DNA of 21,372 nucleotides from JAAFIP01 sp043747295 (GCA_043747295.1 JAYTPK010000009.1:1-21372); one strand, 5' to 3'. Numbered from the stretch's first letter, positions 1 through 9,027 are shown. Numbers and translations: made by a program. The notes: a model not told the origin generated them from the letters alone.

Positions 1-612
1 TAAAGCCTGCGCTTTTTGAGTAGCATCCATTTTGATAACTTCCATGCGATCGCGCGCTTTCACACGCACCTGCATGGACGGGTCAACATACTTGCTGTCT
101 TTACGCTCGCGCATTGTTAGCGCGATAGCAGCGATGATAGCCACCAGCAACAACACTGCGGCAACCTCTAATGGGTAAAGGTACTGGGTGTACATCAGCT
201 TACCCAGCTCTTTGGTGTTGGCGACTTGGCCTGCTATGGCGGCGGCAGTTTTAGGTTCTTCGCTGATACGAAAACCACCCATCAGTACAAAGGCCATCTC
301 AAATGCGATCAGCGCGCCTACACCAGCGGCCAATGGAAAGTGCTTCCAAAATCCTTGGCGCAAGCTGTCGGTGTTGATGTCTAACATCATCACCACAAAC
401 AAAAACAAAACCATCACCGCGCCAACATACACCAGCACTAGGGTGATAGCTAAAAATTCGGCTTTCAGCAGCACCCACACTGCGGCTGCTTGGAAAAACG
501 CCAACACCAAATACAGCGCTGCATGCACTGGGCTGCGTGAGGTAATGACTTTAAATGCAGCAAATAGCAGTACTACAGAAAATAGGTAGAAGAAACCTGT
601 TTTGATATCCAT
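1..612 (-). CDS. nuoJ: NADH-quinone oxidoreductase subunit J (3' part cut by window edge)
   Basis: Membrane subunit of respiratory complex I, in the inner membrane next to the proton-pumping arm. The frame opens with ATG at 612 (MDIKTGFFYLF) and stays open for 204 codons to base 1, so the C-terminus lies outside the window. The visible protein has about five hydrophobic segments, including FLAITLVLVYVGAVMVLFLFV, which is typical of the NuoJ/ND6 helix containing the pi-bulge region. After the last helix comes a hydrophilic stretch, MRERKDSKYVDPSMQVRVKARDR, cut here as the window ends. It begins 20 bases after the nuoI stop. The upstream bases are A-rich with no clear Shine-Dalgarno, so it probably relies on translation from nuoI. 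Identity is sure from sequence and operon position. Confidence 0.96.
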   Translation of the reverse strand, partial: MDIKTGFFYLFSVVLLFAAFKVITSRSPVHAALYLVLAFFQAAAVWVLLKAEFLAITLVLVYVGAVMVLFLFVVMMLDINTDSLRQGFWKHFPLAAGVGALIAFEMAFVLMGGFRISEEPKTAAAIAGQVANTKELGKLMYTQYLYPLEVAAVLLLVAIIAAIALTMRERKDSKYVDPSMQVRVKARDRMEVIKMDATQKAQAL

Positions 613-632
613 TTTTTATTTTTCAAATAGGT

Positions 633-1142
633 TTAACGATATTTAGCATCTGCAGCACGGCTGGCTGCGATTTCTTTTTCGTAGCGATCGCCCACGGCCA
701 AGAGCATGTCTTTAGTAAAGTACAAATCACCACGCTTCTCGCCGTGGTATTCCAAAATATGCGTCTCAACGATAGAGTCCACAGGGCAGCTTTCTTCGCA
801 AAAACCGCAGAAGATGCATTTCGTTAGGTCAATGTCGTAACGCGTAGTGCGACGGCTGCCGTCATCACGTACTTCGCTTTCAATAGTGATAGCCATAGCT
901 GGGCAGACAGCCTCGCACAGCTTGCACGCAATGCAACGCTCCTCACCGTTTTCATAGCGGCGTAGTGCATGCAGCCCACGAAAGCGTGGAGATTGCGGTG
1001 TTTTTTCTTCCGGGAACTGCACCGTAATTTTGCGACGAAACGCATACTTACCAGTCAACGCAAAGCCTTTGAATAGCTCGATCAACATGAAGCTGCTTAA
1101 AAAGTCCTTTAGCGAGAAGGCGGGAGAAGCTAGGGTAGACAT
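633..1142 (-). CDS. nuoI: NADH-quinone oxidoreductase subunit I (2x[4Fe-4S] ferredoxin-like)
   Basis: Peripheral-arm subunit of complex I that carries clusters N6a and N6b and passes electrons towards NuoB and quinone. The protein has 169 residues. Two eight-iron ferredoxin motifs are visible: CIACKLCEAVCP with cysteines 70, 73, 76 and 80, and CIFCGFCEESCP with cysteines 109, 112, 115 and 119. The N-terminal stretch of about 30 residues is amphipathic/hydrophobic (LSSFMLIELFKGFALTGKY), as expected for the membrane-contacting helix. A purine-rich AGAGAG lies upstream of the ATG at 1142. The gene lies 12 bases after nuoH and 20 bases before nuoJ. All cluster ligands are present and the length is normal for the family. 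Confidence 0.98.
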   Translation of the reverse strand: MSTLASPAFSLKDFLSSFMLIELFKGFALTGKYAFRRKITVQFPEEKTPQSPRFRGLHALRRYENGEERCIACKLCEAVCPAMAITIESEVRDDGSRRTTRYDIDLTKCIFCGFCEESCPVDSIVETHILEYHGEKRGDLYFTKDMLLAVGDRYEKEIAASRAADAKYR

Positions 1143-1154
1143 ATCAAGCTCTCT

Positions 1155-2237
1155 TTATTTCCAAATATTCCAAGACGTTTGCATCCAAGCGCCTACGACC
1201 ACCAGCCAAATCAACGTGACTGGAATAAAAATCTTCCAACCCAAACGCATGATCTGGTCATAACGAAAGCGTGGGAAGGTAGCACGCACCCAGATAAACA
1301 AAGTAACCACTACAAAGGTTTTCAAGCCCAGCCAAATCCAAGCCGGAATCCAATTGAGCAAGGCGCTGTCAATCGGTGGGTGCCATCCACCCAAGAACAT
1401 AATGGAACACATCGCCGAGATCAAAATCATGTTGGCATATTCGGCCAAAAAGAACATGGCAAACGCCATACCTGAATACTCCACCATGTGGCCAGCCACG
1501 ATCTCAGACTCGCCCTCGACCACGTCAAACGGGTGGCGGTTGGTTTCTGCAATGCCAGAAATGATGTAGACCACAAAAATCGGTAGCAACGGCAGCCAGT
1601 TCCATGACAAAAAGTTTAACCCCATGCCTGCAAAATAGCCCTTACCCTGCCCTACAACGATGTCCGTCATGTTAAGTGATGCAGACACCATCAAAACCAC
1701 CACAAGACAAAAGCCCATAGCAATTTCGTAGCTGACCATTTGCGCAGAGGCACGAAGCGCGCCAAGGAAAGCGTACTTAGAGTTAGATGCCCAGCCAGCG
1801 ATGATCACGCCATACACTTCCATGGAAGTAATGGCCATGATGAACAGCAATCCCGCATTGATATTGGCCAGCGCAACATCAGGGCCAAAAGGCACGACAG
1901 CCCATGCAGCCAGCGCGGGCATGATGGTCATGATGGGACCAATAAAGAACAAGCTCTTATTGGCCGCAGCGGGAACAATAATTTCTTTGGTCAATAACTT
2001 CAGCGCATCGGCGATGGGCTGAAGTAAACCCATAGGGCCTACGCGGTTAGGGCCTATACGAATTTGTATCCAGCCAATAGCCTTGCGCTCCCACAGCGTA
2101 AGGTAAGCCACCAACCCCATGATGGGTAAAACAATACAAATGATTTTGATCAGATTCCAAATCACGGGCCAAGCCATGCTGCCCCACCAAGGCGCAGCAA
2201 CCAGCCCTTGGCCAAAACCGTGCAACATATCGATCAT
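1155..2237 (-). CDS. nuoH: NADH-quinone oxidoreductase subunit H
   Basis: Membrane subunit (ND1 homologue) at the junction of the peripheral and membrane arms; it forms much of the quinone channel. It has 360 residues with about eight or nine hydrophobic helices. Recognisable family stretches are ERKAIGWIQIRIGPNRVGPMGLLQPIADALKL near residue 50, the acidic loop segment AETNRHPFDVVEGESEIVAGHMVEYSG in the middle, and RATFPRFRYDQIMRLGWK near the C-terminus. The last two contain the conserved charged residues that line the E-channel. The start ATG overlaps the nuoG stop by four bases (ATGA, 2234-2237), so translation is coupled to nuoG. Length is slightly above the E. coli protein but normal for betaproteobacteria. 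Confidence 0.98.
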   Translation of the reverse strand: MIDMLHGFGQGLVAAPWWGSMAWPVIWNLIKIICIVLPIMGLVAYLTLWERKAIGWIQIRIGPNRVGPMGLLQPIADALKLLTKEIIVPAAANKSLFFIGPIMTIMPALAAWAVVPFGPDVALANINAGLLFIMAITSMEVYGVIIAGWASNSKYAFLGALRASAQMVSYEIAMGFCLVVVLMVSASLNMTDIVVGQGKGYFAGMGLNFLSWNWLPLLPIFVVYIISGIAETNRHPFDVVEGESEIVAGHMVEYSGMAFAMFFLAEYANMILISAMCSIMFLGGWHPPIDSALLNWIPAWIWLGLKTFVVVTLFIWVRATFPRFRYDQIMRLGWKIFIPVTLIWLVVVGAWMQTSWNIWK

Positions 2238-4336
2238 GCCGGCACCTCTTCAAGTCGCTTGGCATCAGTTGTCAATTGCAACGATGACGCGCGGCGCACG
2301 ATGCTGTCAAGCTGGTAGATTGCTGCACTGGCAGGCTCGGTGGCAGCGACATCCAATGTAATCGCAGCTTGGGTTGTATTGCTCAGTTTATCGGCGGCCA
2401 CCATGCTCGCTTCAGCAGTAATCACTTTAGCCAATACATCTTGAGAAGATTCAAAGTCAAAGCCCGTTAAACCCAGCATATTTCCCAAGACACGCAAAAC
2501 TTTCCACGCAGGACGCGTATCACCCAAAGGCTTGACCACACCGTGGAAGCTTTGTACTCGGCCTTCAGCGTTGATAAAAGTGCCTGCAGTTTCAGTGAAT
2601 GGCGCAATCGGCAACAGCACGTCGCTGCAATCCATATTGGCTTTGAACGGGCTCAACGTCACCACCATGTCGGCCTTGAAATCTGTGCGGTTTGCGCTGT
2701 CAAACTTAGGCTCAGTGTTGAGCAAAATAGCTGCACGTAAACCACCACCTAACATTTGCGCAGCAGTCTTGCCACCTTTTTGCGGTAGCGCACCAACTAG
2801 CTGTGCGCCTACGGTATTGGCAGCTTCGGTCAAATAACCTACGCTGGCACCGGTTTGTGCGCCTATCCAGTTAGCCAAGGCCAGCAACGACGAAGCATTA
2901 GCGTGATGGGCAGCAGCATTGCCTAACAGCACAGCCTTACGCTCGCCACCCAACATAGATTTAGCAATCGCTTTGGCTGCATCGCTAGCATTGCCCGCCG
3001 CAGGCGCCGTCACACCTTTTTCTGCAGCAATGGCAGCTGCTACATCTGCTAGAGCCTGAGCCCACTGCGCGGCTGGCACGGCAACTGTATTGGCCACTGG
3101 CATAGCCCAATCAAATTCAGCAGAATTGATAGCAGATACAGCACCGCCTTTGCGCACTGATTGGCGAATGCGCTGTGCAAACAGCGGATGGTCTTTACGC
3201 AGATTGCTGCCCACAACCAACACACGTTGCAAAGTAGACAGCGACGCAATCGACGTGCCCAAATAACGCACCCCTTCAGGCGTTGAAAACTCTGCATTGC
3301 GTAAGCGGTAATCAATATTGTCGCTGCCCAAGCCACGCACCAGCGAGCTAGCCAGATACAGCTCTTCAAGGGTGCTATGCGGGCTAACCAAGGCACCGAT
3401 AGACGCTGCACTGTGGTCAGCTTTGATTTGCTTTAACCCATTAGCCACATATTCCAATGCAGTCTGCCAATCTACTTCGTTCCACACACCGCCTTGTTTA
3501 AGCATAGGTTTAGTCAAACGCTCAGGACCATTCAAAGCCTCGTAGCTAAAACGGTCACGGTCTGCAATCCAGCATTCGTTGACAGCTTCGTTTTCGTTGG
3601 GCACAACGCGCATGACCTGGTTGGCTTTAACCTGAACTATCAAGTTAGCGCCAGTAGAGTCATGCGGGCTGATGGATTTGCGACGACCCAGCTCCCAGGT
3701 GCGAGCGCTGTAACGGAAAGGTTTGCTAGTCAAAGCGCCCACCGGGCAAATATCAATCATGTTGCCGGACAACTCAGAATCCACCGTATCACCCACCACA
3801 GTGGTGATCTCTGCATGCTCGCCGCGATGCACCATGCCCAGCTCCATAATGCCAGAGACTTCTTGGCCAAAGCGTATGCAGCGTGTGCAGTGGATGCAAC
3901 GTGTCATCTCTTGCATGCTGATCAGTGGGCCAACATCTTTGACGGCAACGGTGCGTTTTTCTTCTTCGTAACGTGAGCCGTTACCGCCATAGCCCACAGC
4001 CAAATCTTGCAGCTGGCATTCACCGCCTTGGTCACAAATCGGGCAGTCCAGCGGGTGGTTGATCAACAAAAATTCCATCACTGATTGCTGCGCCTTGATG
4101 GCTTTGTCGCTTTTGGTGCGCACAATCATGCCTTGACCCACGGGTGTAGCGCATGCAGGCATAGGCTTTGGCATTTTTTCTACATCCACTAGACACATAC
4201 GGCAGTTGGCCGCGATGCTCAGCTTCTTGTGATAACAAAAATGCGGAATAAAAGTACCCGCTTTTTCAGCAGCCTGAATAATCATGCTGCCTTCAAGCGC
4301 TTGTATTTTTTGACCGTCGAGTTCAATTTCAACCAT
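2234..4336 (-). CDS. nuoG: NADH-quinone oxidoreductase subunit G (short form without N7 ligands)
   Basis: Large peripheral-arm subunit of complex I (75-kDa homologue). The N-terminal ferredoxin domain carries the [2Fe-2S] ligands C34, C45, C48 and C62. The His/Cys-ligated [4Fe-4S] cluster (N5) is H94, C98, C101 and C107. The next [4Fe-4S] cluster (N4) is C147, C150, C153 and C197. A molybdopterin-oxidoreductase-like fold follows from about residue 215, without a visible molybdenum-binding residue set, as is normal for this family. The protein has 700 residues, clearly shorter than the roughly 900 of E. coli. No CxxCxxxC group follows the N4 cluster, so the off-pathway N7 cluster seen in E. 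coli and Thermus is absent. It is followed by nuoH with a four-base overlap and preceded by nuoF with a 23-base gap holding AAGAGA before the ATG. Confidence 0.98.
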   Translation of the reverse strand: MVEIELDGQKIQALEGSMIIQAAEKAGTFIPHFCYHKKLSIAANCRMCLVDVEKMPKPMPACATPVGQGMIVRTKSDKAIKAQQSVMEFLLINHPLDCPICDQGGECQLQDLAVGYGGNGSRYEEEKRTVAVKDVGPLISMQEMTRCIHCTRCIRFGQEVSGIMELGMVHRGEHAEITTVVGDTVDSELSGNMIDICPVGALTSKPFRYSARTWELGRRKSISPHDSTGANLIVQVKANQVMRVVPNENEAVNECWIADRDRFSYEALNGPERLTKPMLKQGGVWNEVDWQTALEYVANGLKQIKADHSAASIGALVSPHSTLEELYLASSLVRGLGSDNIDYRLRNAEFSTPEGVRYLGTSIASLSTLQRVLVVGSNLRKDHPLFAQRIRQSVRKGGAVSAINSAEFDWAMPVANTVAVPAAQWAQALADVAAAIAAEKGVTAPAAGNASDAAKAIAKSMLGGERKAVLLGNAAAHHANASSLLALANWIGAQTGASVGYLTEAANTVGAQLVGALPQKGGKTAAQMLGGGLRAAILLNTEPKFDSANRTDFKADMVVTLSPFKANMDCSDVLLPIAPFTETAGTFINAEGRVQSFHGVVKPLGDTRPAWKVLRVLGNMLGLTGFDFESSQDVLAKVITAEASMVAADKLSNTTQAAITLDVAATEPASAAIYQLDSIVRRASSLQLTTDAKRLEEVPA

Positions 4337-4359
4337 ATTTTTCTCTTGGCTTGTTCGCT

Positions 4360-5733
4360 TTAGGCGGCTACTGCTTGCTTAGTATGCACTGCGTCAATTT
4401 TGGCCTGGAATTCGTGGCGAAAGTGCTTGATCATCGCGCGCACAGGCATCGCAGCGGCGTCGCCCAATGCGCAGATGGTGCGGCCTTGAATGTTGTCTGC
4501 CACTGAGTTCAGCAGGTCCATATCGCCCGCACGGCCTTGGCCGTTGTCGATGCGCTCGACCATGCGCCACAGCCAGCCTGTGCCTTCGCGGCAAGGCGTG
4601 CACTGGCCGCAAGACTCGTGCATGTAGAAATAGCTCAAGCGCTTTAAGCTTTCGACCATGCATCGCGTATCGTCCATGACGATCACCGCACCTGAGCCGA
4701 GCATGGAGCCGGCTTTGGCAATCGAGTCGTAGTCCATAGTGCATTGCATCATGATGGCGGCCGGCAGCACGGGCGAAGATGAGCCGCCAGGAATCACAGC
4801 TTTGAGCGTGCGGCCTTTGCGTATGCCACCAGCAAGTTCGAGCAACTTGCTAAACGGGGTACCCAACGGCACTTCGTAGTTGCCTGGCAACTCCACATCG
4901 CCTGACACCGAATAAATTTTGGTGCCACCGTTATTGGGCTTGCCGATGTCTAAATACGCTTGACCACCGTTGTTGATGATCCAAGGTACCGCTGCAAACG
5001 TTTCGGTGTTGTTGATGGTGGTGGGTTTGCCGTACAAACCGAAGCTGGCTGGGAACGGCGGCTTAAATCGCGGCTGGCCTTTTTTGCCTTCTAGCGATTC
5101 GAGCAATGCAGTTTCTTCACCGCAAATGTATGCACCAAAACCGTGGAACGCATGCAAATCGAAGCTGAAATTACTGCCCAAAATGTTATTGCCTAACAAG
5201 CCTGCGGCACGCGCTTCTTCTAGCGCTTCTTCAAAGCGGTCATAGCTTTGAAAAATCTCGCCGTGGATATAGTTGTAGCCTACAGTGATGCCCATAGCGT
5301 AGGCGGCTATTGCCATACCTTCGATGACTACATGCGGATTAAATTCTAAAATATCGCGGTCTTTGCATGTACCTGGCTCGCCTTCGTCCGAATTGCACAC
5401 CAAGTATTTTTGACCCGGAAAGCTGCGGGGCATAAAGCTCCACTTCAAGCCAGTAGGAAAGCCTGCACCACCACGGCCGCGCAAGGCTGATTCTTTCACA
5501 GTGGCAATCACTTGGTCTTGCGTTAAGCCAGCTGCAGCACCTTCGGCCACGGGCGAGCCATCTTTACCCAAAATCTTTTTGAGCGCTGAATAGCCACCGC
5601 GTGCCACGTAGTCTTTTAAGCGCCAATTGCTACCGTTTAAATCTTTATAAATTTGCGGGTTGATATGGCGGTCATGAAAGCAGGTTTGATTGCCTGTGGC
5701 TTGAAACTGTGCCAGTACTTGAGAAGCATTCAT
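4360..5733 (-). CDS. nuoF: NADH-quinone oxidoreductase subunit F (NADH/FMN binding)
   Basis: This subunit oxidises NADH and passes electrons through FMN to the [4Fe-4S] cluster N3. It has 457 residues. The glycine-rich GRGGAGFPTG at residues 86-95 is the FMN/NADH-binding segment, and NSDEGEPGTCKDR near 114-126 is the conserved nucleotide-site motif. The cluster ligands ESCGQCTPC give C375, C378 and C381; C421 in TICALGD is the fourth. A soluble-ligand-binding (SLBB) region lies around residues 270-320. The gene starts 12 bases after the nuoE stop and belongs to the NuoEFG dehydrogenase module. All expected catalytic motifs are intact. Confidence 0.98.
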   Translation of the reverse strand: MNASQVLAQFQATGNQTCFHDRHINPQIYKDLNGSNWRLKDYVARGGYSALKKILGKDGSPVAEGAAAGLTQDQVIATVKESALRGRGGAGFPTGLKWSFMPRSFPGQKYLVCNSDEGEPGTCKDRDILEFNPHVVIEGMAIAAYAMGITVGYNYIHGEIFQSYDRFEEALEEARAAGLLGNNILGSNFSFDLHAFHGFGAYICGEETALLESLEGKKGQPRFKPPFPASFGLYGKPTTINNTETFAAVPWIINNGGQAYLDIGKPNNGGTKIYSVSGDVELPGNYEVPLGTPFSKLLELAGGIRKGRTLKAVIPGGSSSPVLPAAIMMQCTMDYDSIAKAGSMLGSGAVIVMDDTRCMVESLKRLSYFYMHESCGQCTPCREGTGWLWRMVERIDNGQGRAGDMDLLNSVADNIQGRTICALGDAAAMPVRAMIKHFRHEFQAKIDAVHTKQAVAA

Positions 5734-5745
5734 TATTTAGCCATC

Positions 5746-6261
5746 CTATTTTGCTTGACGCAAACCGTCGATCAGCTGATCGAGTTTGTCGTTGGTCATA
5801 TAGCTGCACATGCTGCGGTCGTTCACCAGCAACACAGGCGCGTCGGCGCAGGCACCCAAGCATTCGCTTTGCTGCACAGTAAACATGCCATCTTTTGTCG
5901 TGCCACCCATCTCTACGCCCAGCTTGCTGCACAAATAGTTCAACGCCTTTTGGCCGTCTCGCAACAGGCAGGGTAAATTAGTGCAGACGTTGAATTTGTA
6001 CTTGGCCACGGGTTGCTGGTTGTACATGTTGTAGAAAGTGGTGACTTCTTTGACTGCAATCGCAGGCATGCCAAGATAGTCGCCCACCACTTGCTCTGAA
6101 GATGCGCTTACCCAGCCCTGCTCCTGCTGCACGATGGCCAAACAGGCCATGACAGCGGAGACTTTTTGGTCTGCAGGGTATTTGGCAACTTCTTTGTCAA
6201 AACGCACACGCGTCACGTCTGACAACACGTAGCTTGAAGCTGTATTGGCTTGCGAAATCAT
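5746..6261 (-). CDS. nuoE: NADH-quinone oxidoreductase subunit E ([2Fe-2S] thioredoxin-like)
   Basis: Small subunit of the NADH dehydrogenase module (24-kDa homologue), holding the [2Fe-2S] cluster N1a. The protein has 171 residues. An N-terminal helical part (residues about 15-75, including QGWVSASSEQVVGDYLGM and EVTTFYNMY) is followed by the thioredoxin-like fold. The ligands are C93 and C98 in VCTNLPC, and C134 and C138 in ECLGACAD. The start codon overlaps the nuoD stop by four bases (6258-6261), giving translational coupling, and nuoF starts 12 bases after the stop. Length and motifs are normal. Confidence 0.98.
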   Translation of the reverse strand: MISQANTASSYVLSDVTRVRFDKEVAKYPADQKVSAVMACLAIVQQEQGWVSASSEQVVGDYLGMPAIAVKEVTTFYNMYNQQPVAKYKFNVCTNLPCLLRDGQKALNYLCSKLGVEMGGTTKDGMFTVQQSECLGACADAPVLLVNDRSMCSYMTNDKLDQLIDGLRQAK

Positions 6262-7511
6262 CGGTCAATTTCCCCGAAAACAATATCCATCGTGCCGATA
6301 ATGGCAACCGCATCGGCAATCATGTGGCCGCGCGACATCTCGTCTAGTGCAGCCAAGTGGGCAAAGCCTGGAGCGCGGATTTTCAGGCGATAAGGCTTGT
6401 TAGCGCCATCACTCACCATGTAAATACCGAACTCGCCTTTGGGGTGCTCAACTGCCGCATACGCTTCGCCTTGAGGAACGTGAAAGCCTTCGGTGAACAG
6501 CTTAAAGTGGTGGATCAAGTCCTCCATATTGCTCTTCATGCCTTCGCGGCTGGGCGCAGCCACTTTGTTGTTGTCGGTAATCACCGGGCCAGGATTGACG
6601 CGCAACCAGTCAACACATTGTTTGATGATGCGGTTGCTCTGCGCCATTTCTTCCATGCGCACCAAGTAGCGGTCGTAGCAGTCGCCGGTTTTACCAACTG
6701 GGATATCAAAATCCATCTTGCTGTAAACATCGTACGGCTGCTGTTTGCGTAAATCCCACGCAATGCCCGAGCCGCGCAACATCGCACCAGTGAAGCCTAA
6801 GTTCAAAGCACGCTCTGGCGTGACAACACCAATACCTACGGTGCGCTGCTTCCAAATGCGGTTGTCGGTCAGCAGCGTGTGGTATTCCTCCAAGTATTTG
6901 GGGAAGCGCTGGGTAAAGTCATCAATAAAGTCAAGCACCGAGCCTTGACGGCCTTCGTTCATTTTGGCCAAAGCTTTGGCATTTTTGATCTTGCTGACCT
7001 TGTACTGGGGCATGGTGTCAGGCAGGTCGCGGTACACGCCGCCCGGGCGGAAATACGCTGCGTGCATGCGCGCGCCAGAGACAGCCTCGTACAAGTCAAA
7101 CAAATCTTCACGCTCGCGGAAGGCGTACAAAAATATCGTCATCGCGCCGCAGTCTAGGCCGTGACAACCTACCCACAGCAGATGGTTGAGCAAGCGCGTA
7201 ATCTCGCTGAACATCACGCGGATGTATTGCGCGCGCTCGGGCACTTCAATGCCCATCATTTTTTCAATGGCCAGGCAATACGCATGCTCGTTGCACATCA
7301 TCGACACGTAGTCCAGGCGGTCCATGTAGGGCAAGGCTTGGATATAGGTTTTGCTCTCGGCCAACTTTTCAGTGGCGCGGTGTAGCAGGCCAATGTGCGG
7401 GTCAGCGCGTTGAATCACTTCGCCGTCCAGCTCTAGCACCAGGCGCAACACGCCGTGGGCTGCTGGATGCTGGGGGCCAAAGTTCAGGGTGTAGTTTTTA
7501 ATTTCTGCCAT
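6258..7511 (-). CDS. nuoD: NADH-quinone oxidoreductase subunit D (quinone-site 49-kDa homologue)
   Basis: Peripheral-arm subunit that builds the quinone-reduction site with NuoB and NuoH. It has 417 residues and is related to the large subunit of NiFe hydrogenases. The N-terminal NFGPQHPAAHGVLRL near residues 11-25 contains the conserved quinone-site histidine loop. Further family stretches are HIGLLHRATEKL, YVSMMCNEHAYCLAIE, GARMHAAYFRPGGV and RLKIRAPGFAHLAAL near the C-terminus, ending with IVFGEIDR, the usual NuoD ending. The NiFe-binding cysteines of hydrogenases are absent, as in all NuoD proteins. It is separate from nuoC, unlike the fused NuoCD of E. coli. It starts 9 bases after nuoC and overlaps nuoE by 4 bases. 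Confidence 0.98.
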   Translation of the reverse strand: MAEIKNYTLNFGPQHPAAHGVLRLVLELDGEVIQRADPHIGLLHRATEKLAESKTYIQALPYMDRLDYVSMMCNEHAYCLAIEKMMGIEVPERAQYIRVMFSEITRLLNHLLWVGCHGLDCGAMTIFLYAFREREDLFDLYEAVSGARMHAAYFRPGGVYRDLPDTMPQYKVSKIKNAKALAKMNEGRQGSVLDFIDDFTQRFPKYLEEYHTLLTDNRIWKQRTVGIGVVTPERALNLGFTGAMLRGSGIAWDLRKQQPYDVYSKMDFDIPVGKTGDCYDRYLVRMEEMAQSNRIIKQCVDWLRVNPGPVITDNNKVAAPSREGMKSNMEDLIHHFKLFTEGFHVPQGEAYAAVEHPKGEFGIYMVSDGANKPYRLKIRAPGFAHLAALDEMSRGHMIADAVAIIGTMDIVFGEIDR

Positions 7512-7520
7512 GTGGTACCC

Positions 7521-8159
7521 CTATACGCCTTTGGCTGCTGACACTGCAGCTGCGTTGGTGCCGCCATAGCTTTCTTCGCGGATCACACGCGGGGTGATTT
7601 CGCGCAGCTCGATGGTCACGGGTTGGTAAATCACGCGTTTTTTCTCTGCGTCGTAGCGCATTTCAACGTGGCCGTTGGTGGGGAAGTCTTTGCGGAACGG
7701 ATGACCGATAAAACCGTAATCCGTCAAGATGCGGCGCAAGTCGTTGTGGCCTTCAAACACGATGCCAAATAGATCAAAGCATTCACGCTCAAACCAATTG
7801 GCTGCTGCCCACACGTCGTTAACCGAGGCTATTACGGGCAGGTCATCTTCGGGTGCAAACACTTTTAGGCGCACGCGTTGATTGAGGGACACTGACAATA
7901 AATGCGTCACTACGCAGTAACGCGGGCCATCGTGCGCGTCGTCTTTGTAGTCAACATAATCTACGCCACACAAATCCATCATCTGCTCAAACTTGCAGCC
8001 ATCAGCGTCACGCAGGATGGTGGCGGACTCAAGGTAATCAGCAGCGGAGACGAGGACTTTGACCTCGCCCAGATCAATTGTTACGCGCTTGGCGCGCGCA
8101 CCTAAGGCAGCTTCAACAGCAGCTTTGGTGGTTTCGGGGTGTACGGCAAATGCGGTCAT
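7521..8159 (-). CDS. nuoC: NADH-quinone oxidoreductase subunit C (30-kDa homologue)
   Basis: Scaffold subunit of the complex I peripheral arm, with no cofactor of its own. It has 212 residues. The diagnostic part is residues about 75-175: VTHLLSVSLNQRVRLKV, then WFERECFDLFGIVFEGHNDLRRILTDYGFIGHPFRKDFP, the conserved 30-kDa signature. The C-terminus ends in an Ala-rich tail (GGTNAAAVSAAKGV). It lies 12 bases after nuoB and 9 bases before nuoD. The separate nuoC and nuoD genes are the ancestral arrangement found in betaproteobacteria. Confidence 0.98.
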   Translation of the reverse strand: MTAFAVHPETTKAAVEAALGARAKRVTIDLGEVKVLVSAADYLESATILRDADGCKFEQMMDLCGVDYVDYKDDAHDGPRYCVVTHLLSVSLNQRVRLKVFAPEDDLPVIASVNDVWAAANWFERECFDLFGIVFEGHNDLRRILTDYGFIGHPFRKDFPTNGHVEMRYDAEKKRVIYQPVTIELREITPRVIREESYGGTNAAAVSAAKGV

Positions 8160-8171
8160 GGGGTTTTGCCT

Positions 8172-8648
8172 TTAGACGCGCGCAATAGTTTGCGTGCGAC
8201 GAATTTTTTGCTGCAATTGGATGATGCCGTACATCAAGGCCTCAGCCGTGGGTGGGCAGCCGGGCACATACACGTCTACCGGCACAATGCGGTCGCAACC
8301 GCGCACCACCGAGTAGCTGTAGTGGTAGTAGCCACCGCCGTTAGCGCACGAGCCCATGGACAGCACCCAACGCGGCTCGGGCATTTGGTCATACACCTTG
8401 CGCAAAGCCGGGGCCATTTTGTTGCACAGCGTACCGGCCACAATCATCAAGTCAGACTGGCGCGGGCTGGGGCGAAACACTACGCCAAAACGGTCTAGGT
8501 CGTAGCGCGCAGCGCCAGCGTGCATCATCTCTACGGCGCAGCAGGCCAAGCCAAACGTCATGGGCCAGAGCGACCCAGTTTTGGCCCAATTAATGACCGC
8601 GTCCGCCGTAGTGGTGGCAAAATTTTCTTTAAAAACGCCTTCAATCAT
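8172..8648 (-). CDS. nuoB: NADH-quinone oxidoreductase subunit B (cluster N2)
   Basis: This subunit carries N2, the last [4Fe-4S] cluster before quinone. It has 158 residues. The ligands are the adjacent pair C36-C37 in LACCAVEMM, C101 in MGSCANGGGYYHYSYSVV and C131 in YVPGCPPTAEAL. The fold is that of the small subunit of NiFe hydrogenases. The start at 8648 opens MIEGVFKENFATT and the gene lies 19 bases after nuoA and 12 bases before nuoC. All four ligands and the length match the family. Confidence 0.98.
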   Translation of the reverse strand: MIEGVFKENFATTTADAVINWAKTGSLWPMTFGLACCAVEMMHAGAARYDLDRFGVVFRPSPRQSDLMIVAGTLCNKMAPALRKVYDQMPEPRWVLSMGSCANGGGYYHYSYSVVRGCDRIVPVDVYVPGCPPTAEALMYGIIQLQQKIRRTQTIARV

Positions 8649-8667
8649 GGTGCGTGCCTTTGATACT

Positions 8668-9027
8668 TTATTCCCAGTCCAATGCGCCTTTTTTCCACTC
8701 GTAGATAAAACCTACAACCAGAATGCCCAGGAACACCATGACAGACCAAAAACCTACTATTCCCACGTCTTTGAGCGCAGCGCCCCAAGGAAAGAGAAAA
8801 GCGATTTCCAAGTCAAAAAGAATGAACAAAATGGCCACGAGGTAGTACCGCACGTCAAACTTCATGCGCGCGTCTTCAAAAGCTTCAAAGCCACATTCGT
8901 AAGGGGAATCTTTAGCAGCGTCGGGGCGGCGGGGGCCGAGGATGTAGCCCAACGCTTGGGGGACGATACCGACACCGATACCCACCAAGATAAACATCAA
9001 AATCGGTAGATATTGCTCTAAGTTCAT
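8668..9027 (-). CDS. nuoA: NADH-quinone oxidoreductase subunit A
   Basis: Membrane subunit (ND3 homologue) and first gene of the complex I operon. It has 119 residues and three hydrophobic segments: about 7-30, 62-82 and 90-110. The long loop between the first two contains DSPYECGFEAFEDARMKFDVRYY, with the conserved cysteine (C46 region) and acidic residues near the quinone channel. The ATG at 9027 has no visible Shine-Dalgarno, and a CATAAT box ends only 8 bases upstream, so the message may be leaderless. The gene starts 69 bases after the tRNA-Leu gene, the same neighbour I recall in other Burkholderiales. Confidence 0.97.
   Translation of the reverse strand: MNLEQYLPILMFILVGIGVGIVPQALGYILGPRRPDAAKDSPYECGFEAFEDARMKFDVRYYLVAILFILFDLEIAFLFPWGAALKDVGIVGFWSVMVFLGILVVGFIYEWKKGALDWE

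Noticed and set aside
188..589. Open frame of 133 codons on the plus strand
   Set aside because: It lies fully opposite nuoJ, whose protein is clearly conserved, and its translation resembles no protein; it is a shadow frame.
6888..6905. TCCAAGTATTTG string in nuoD resembling the repeat core in reverse
   Set aside because: It encodes the conserved KYLEEYHT segment of NuoD and shows no similarity to the repeat beyond about ten bases.
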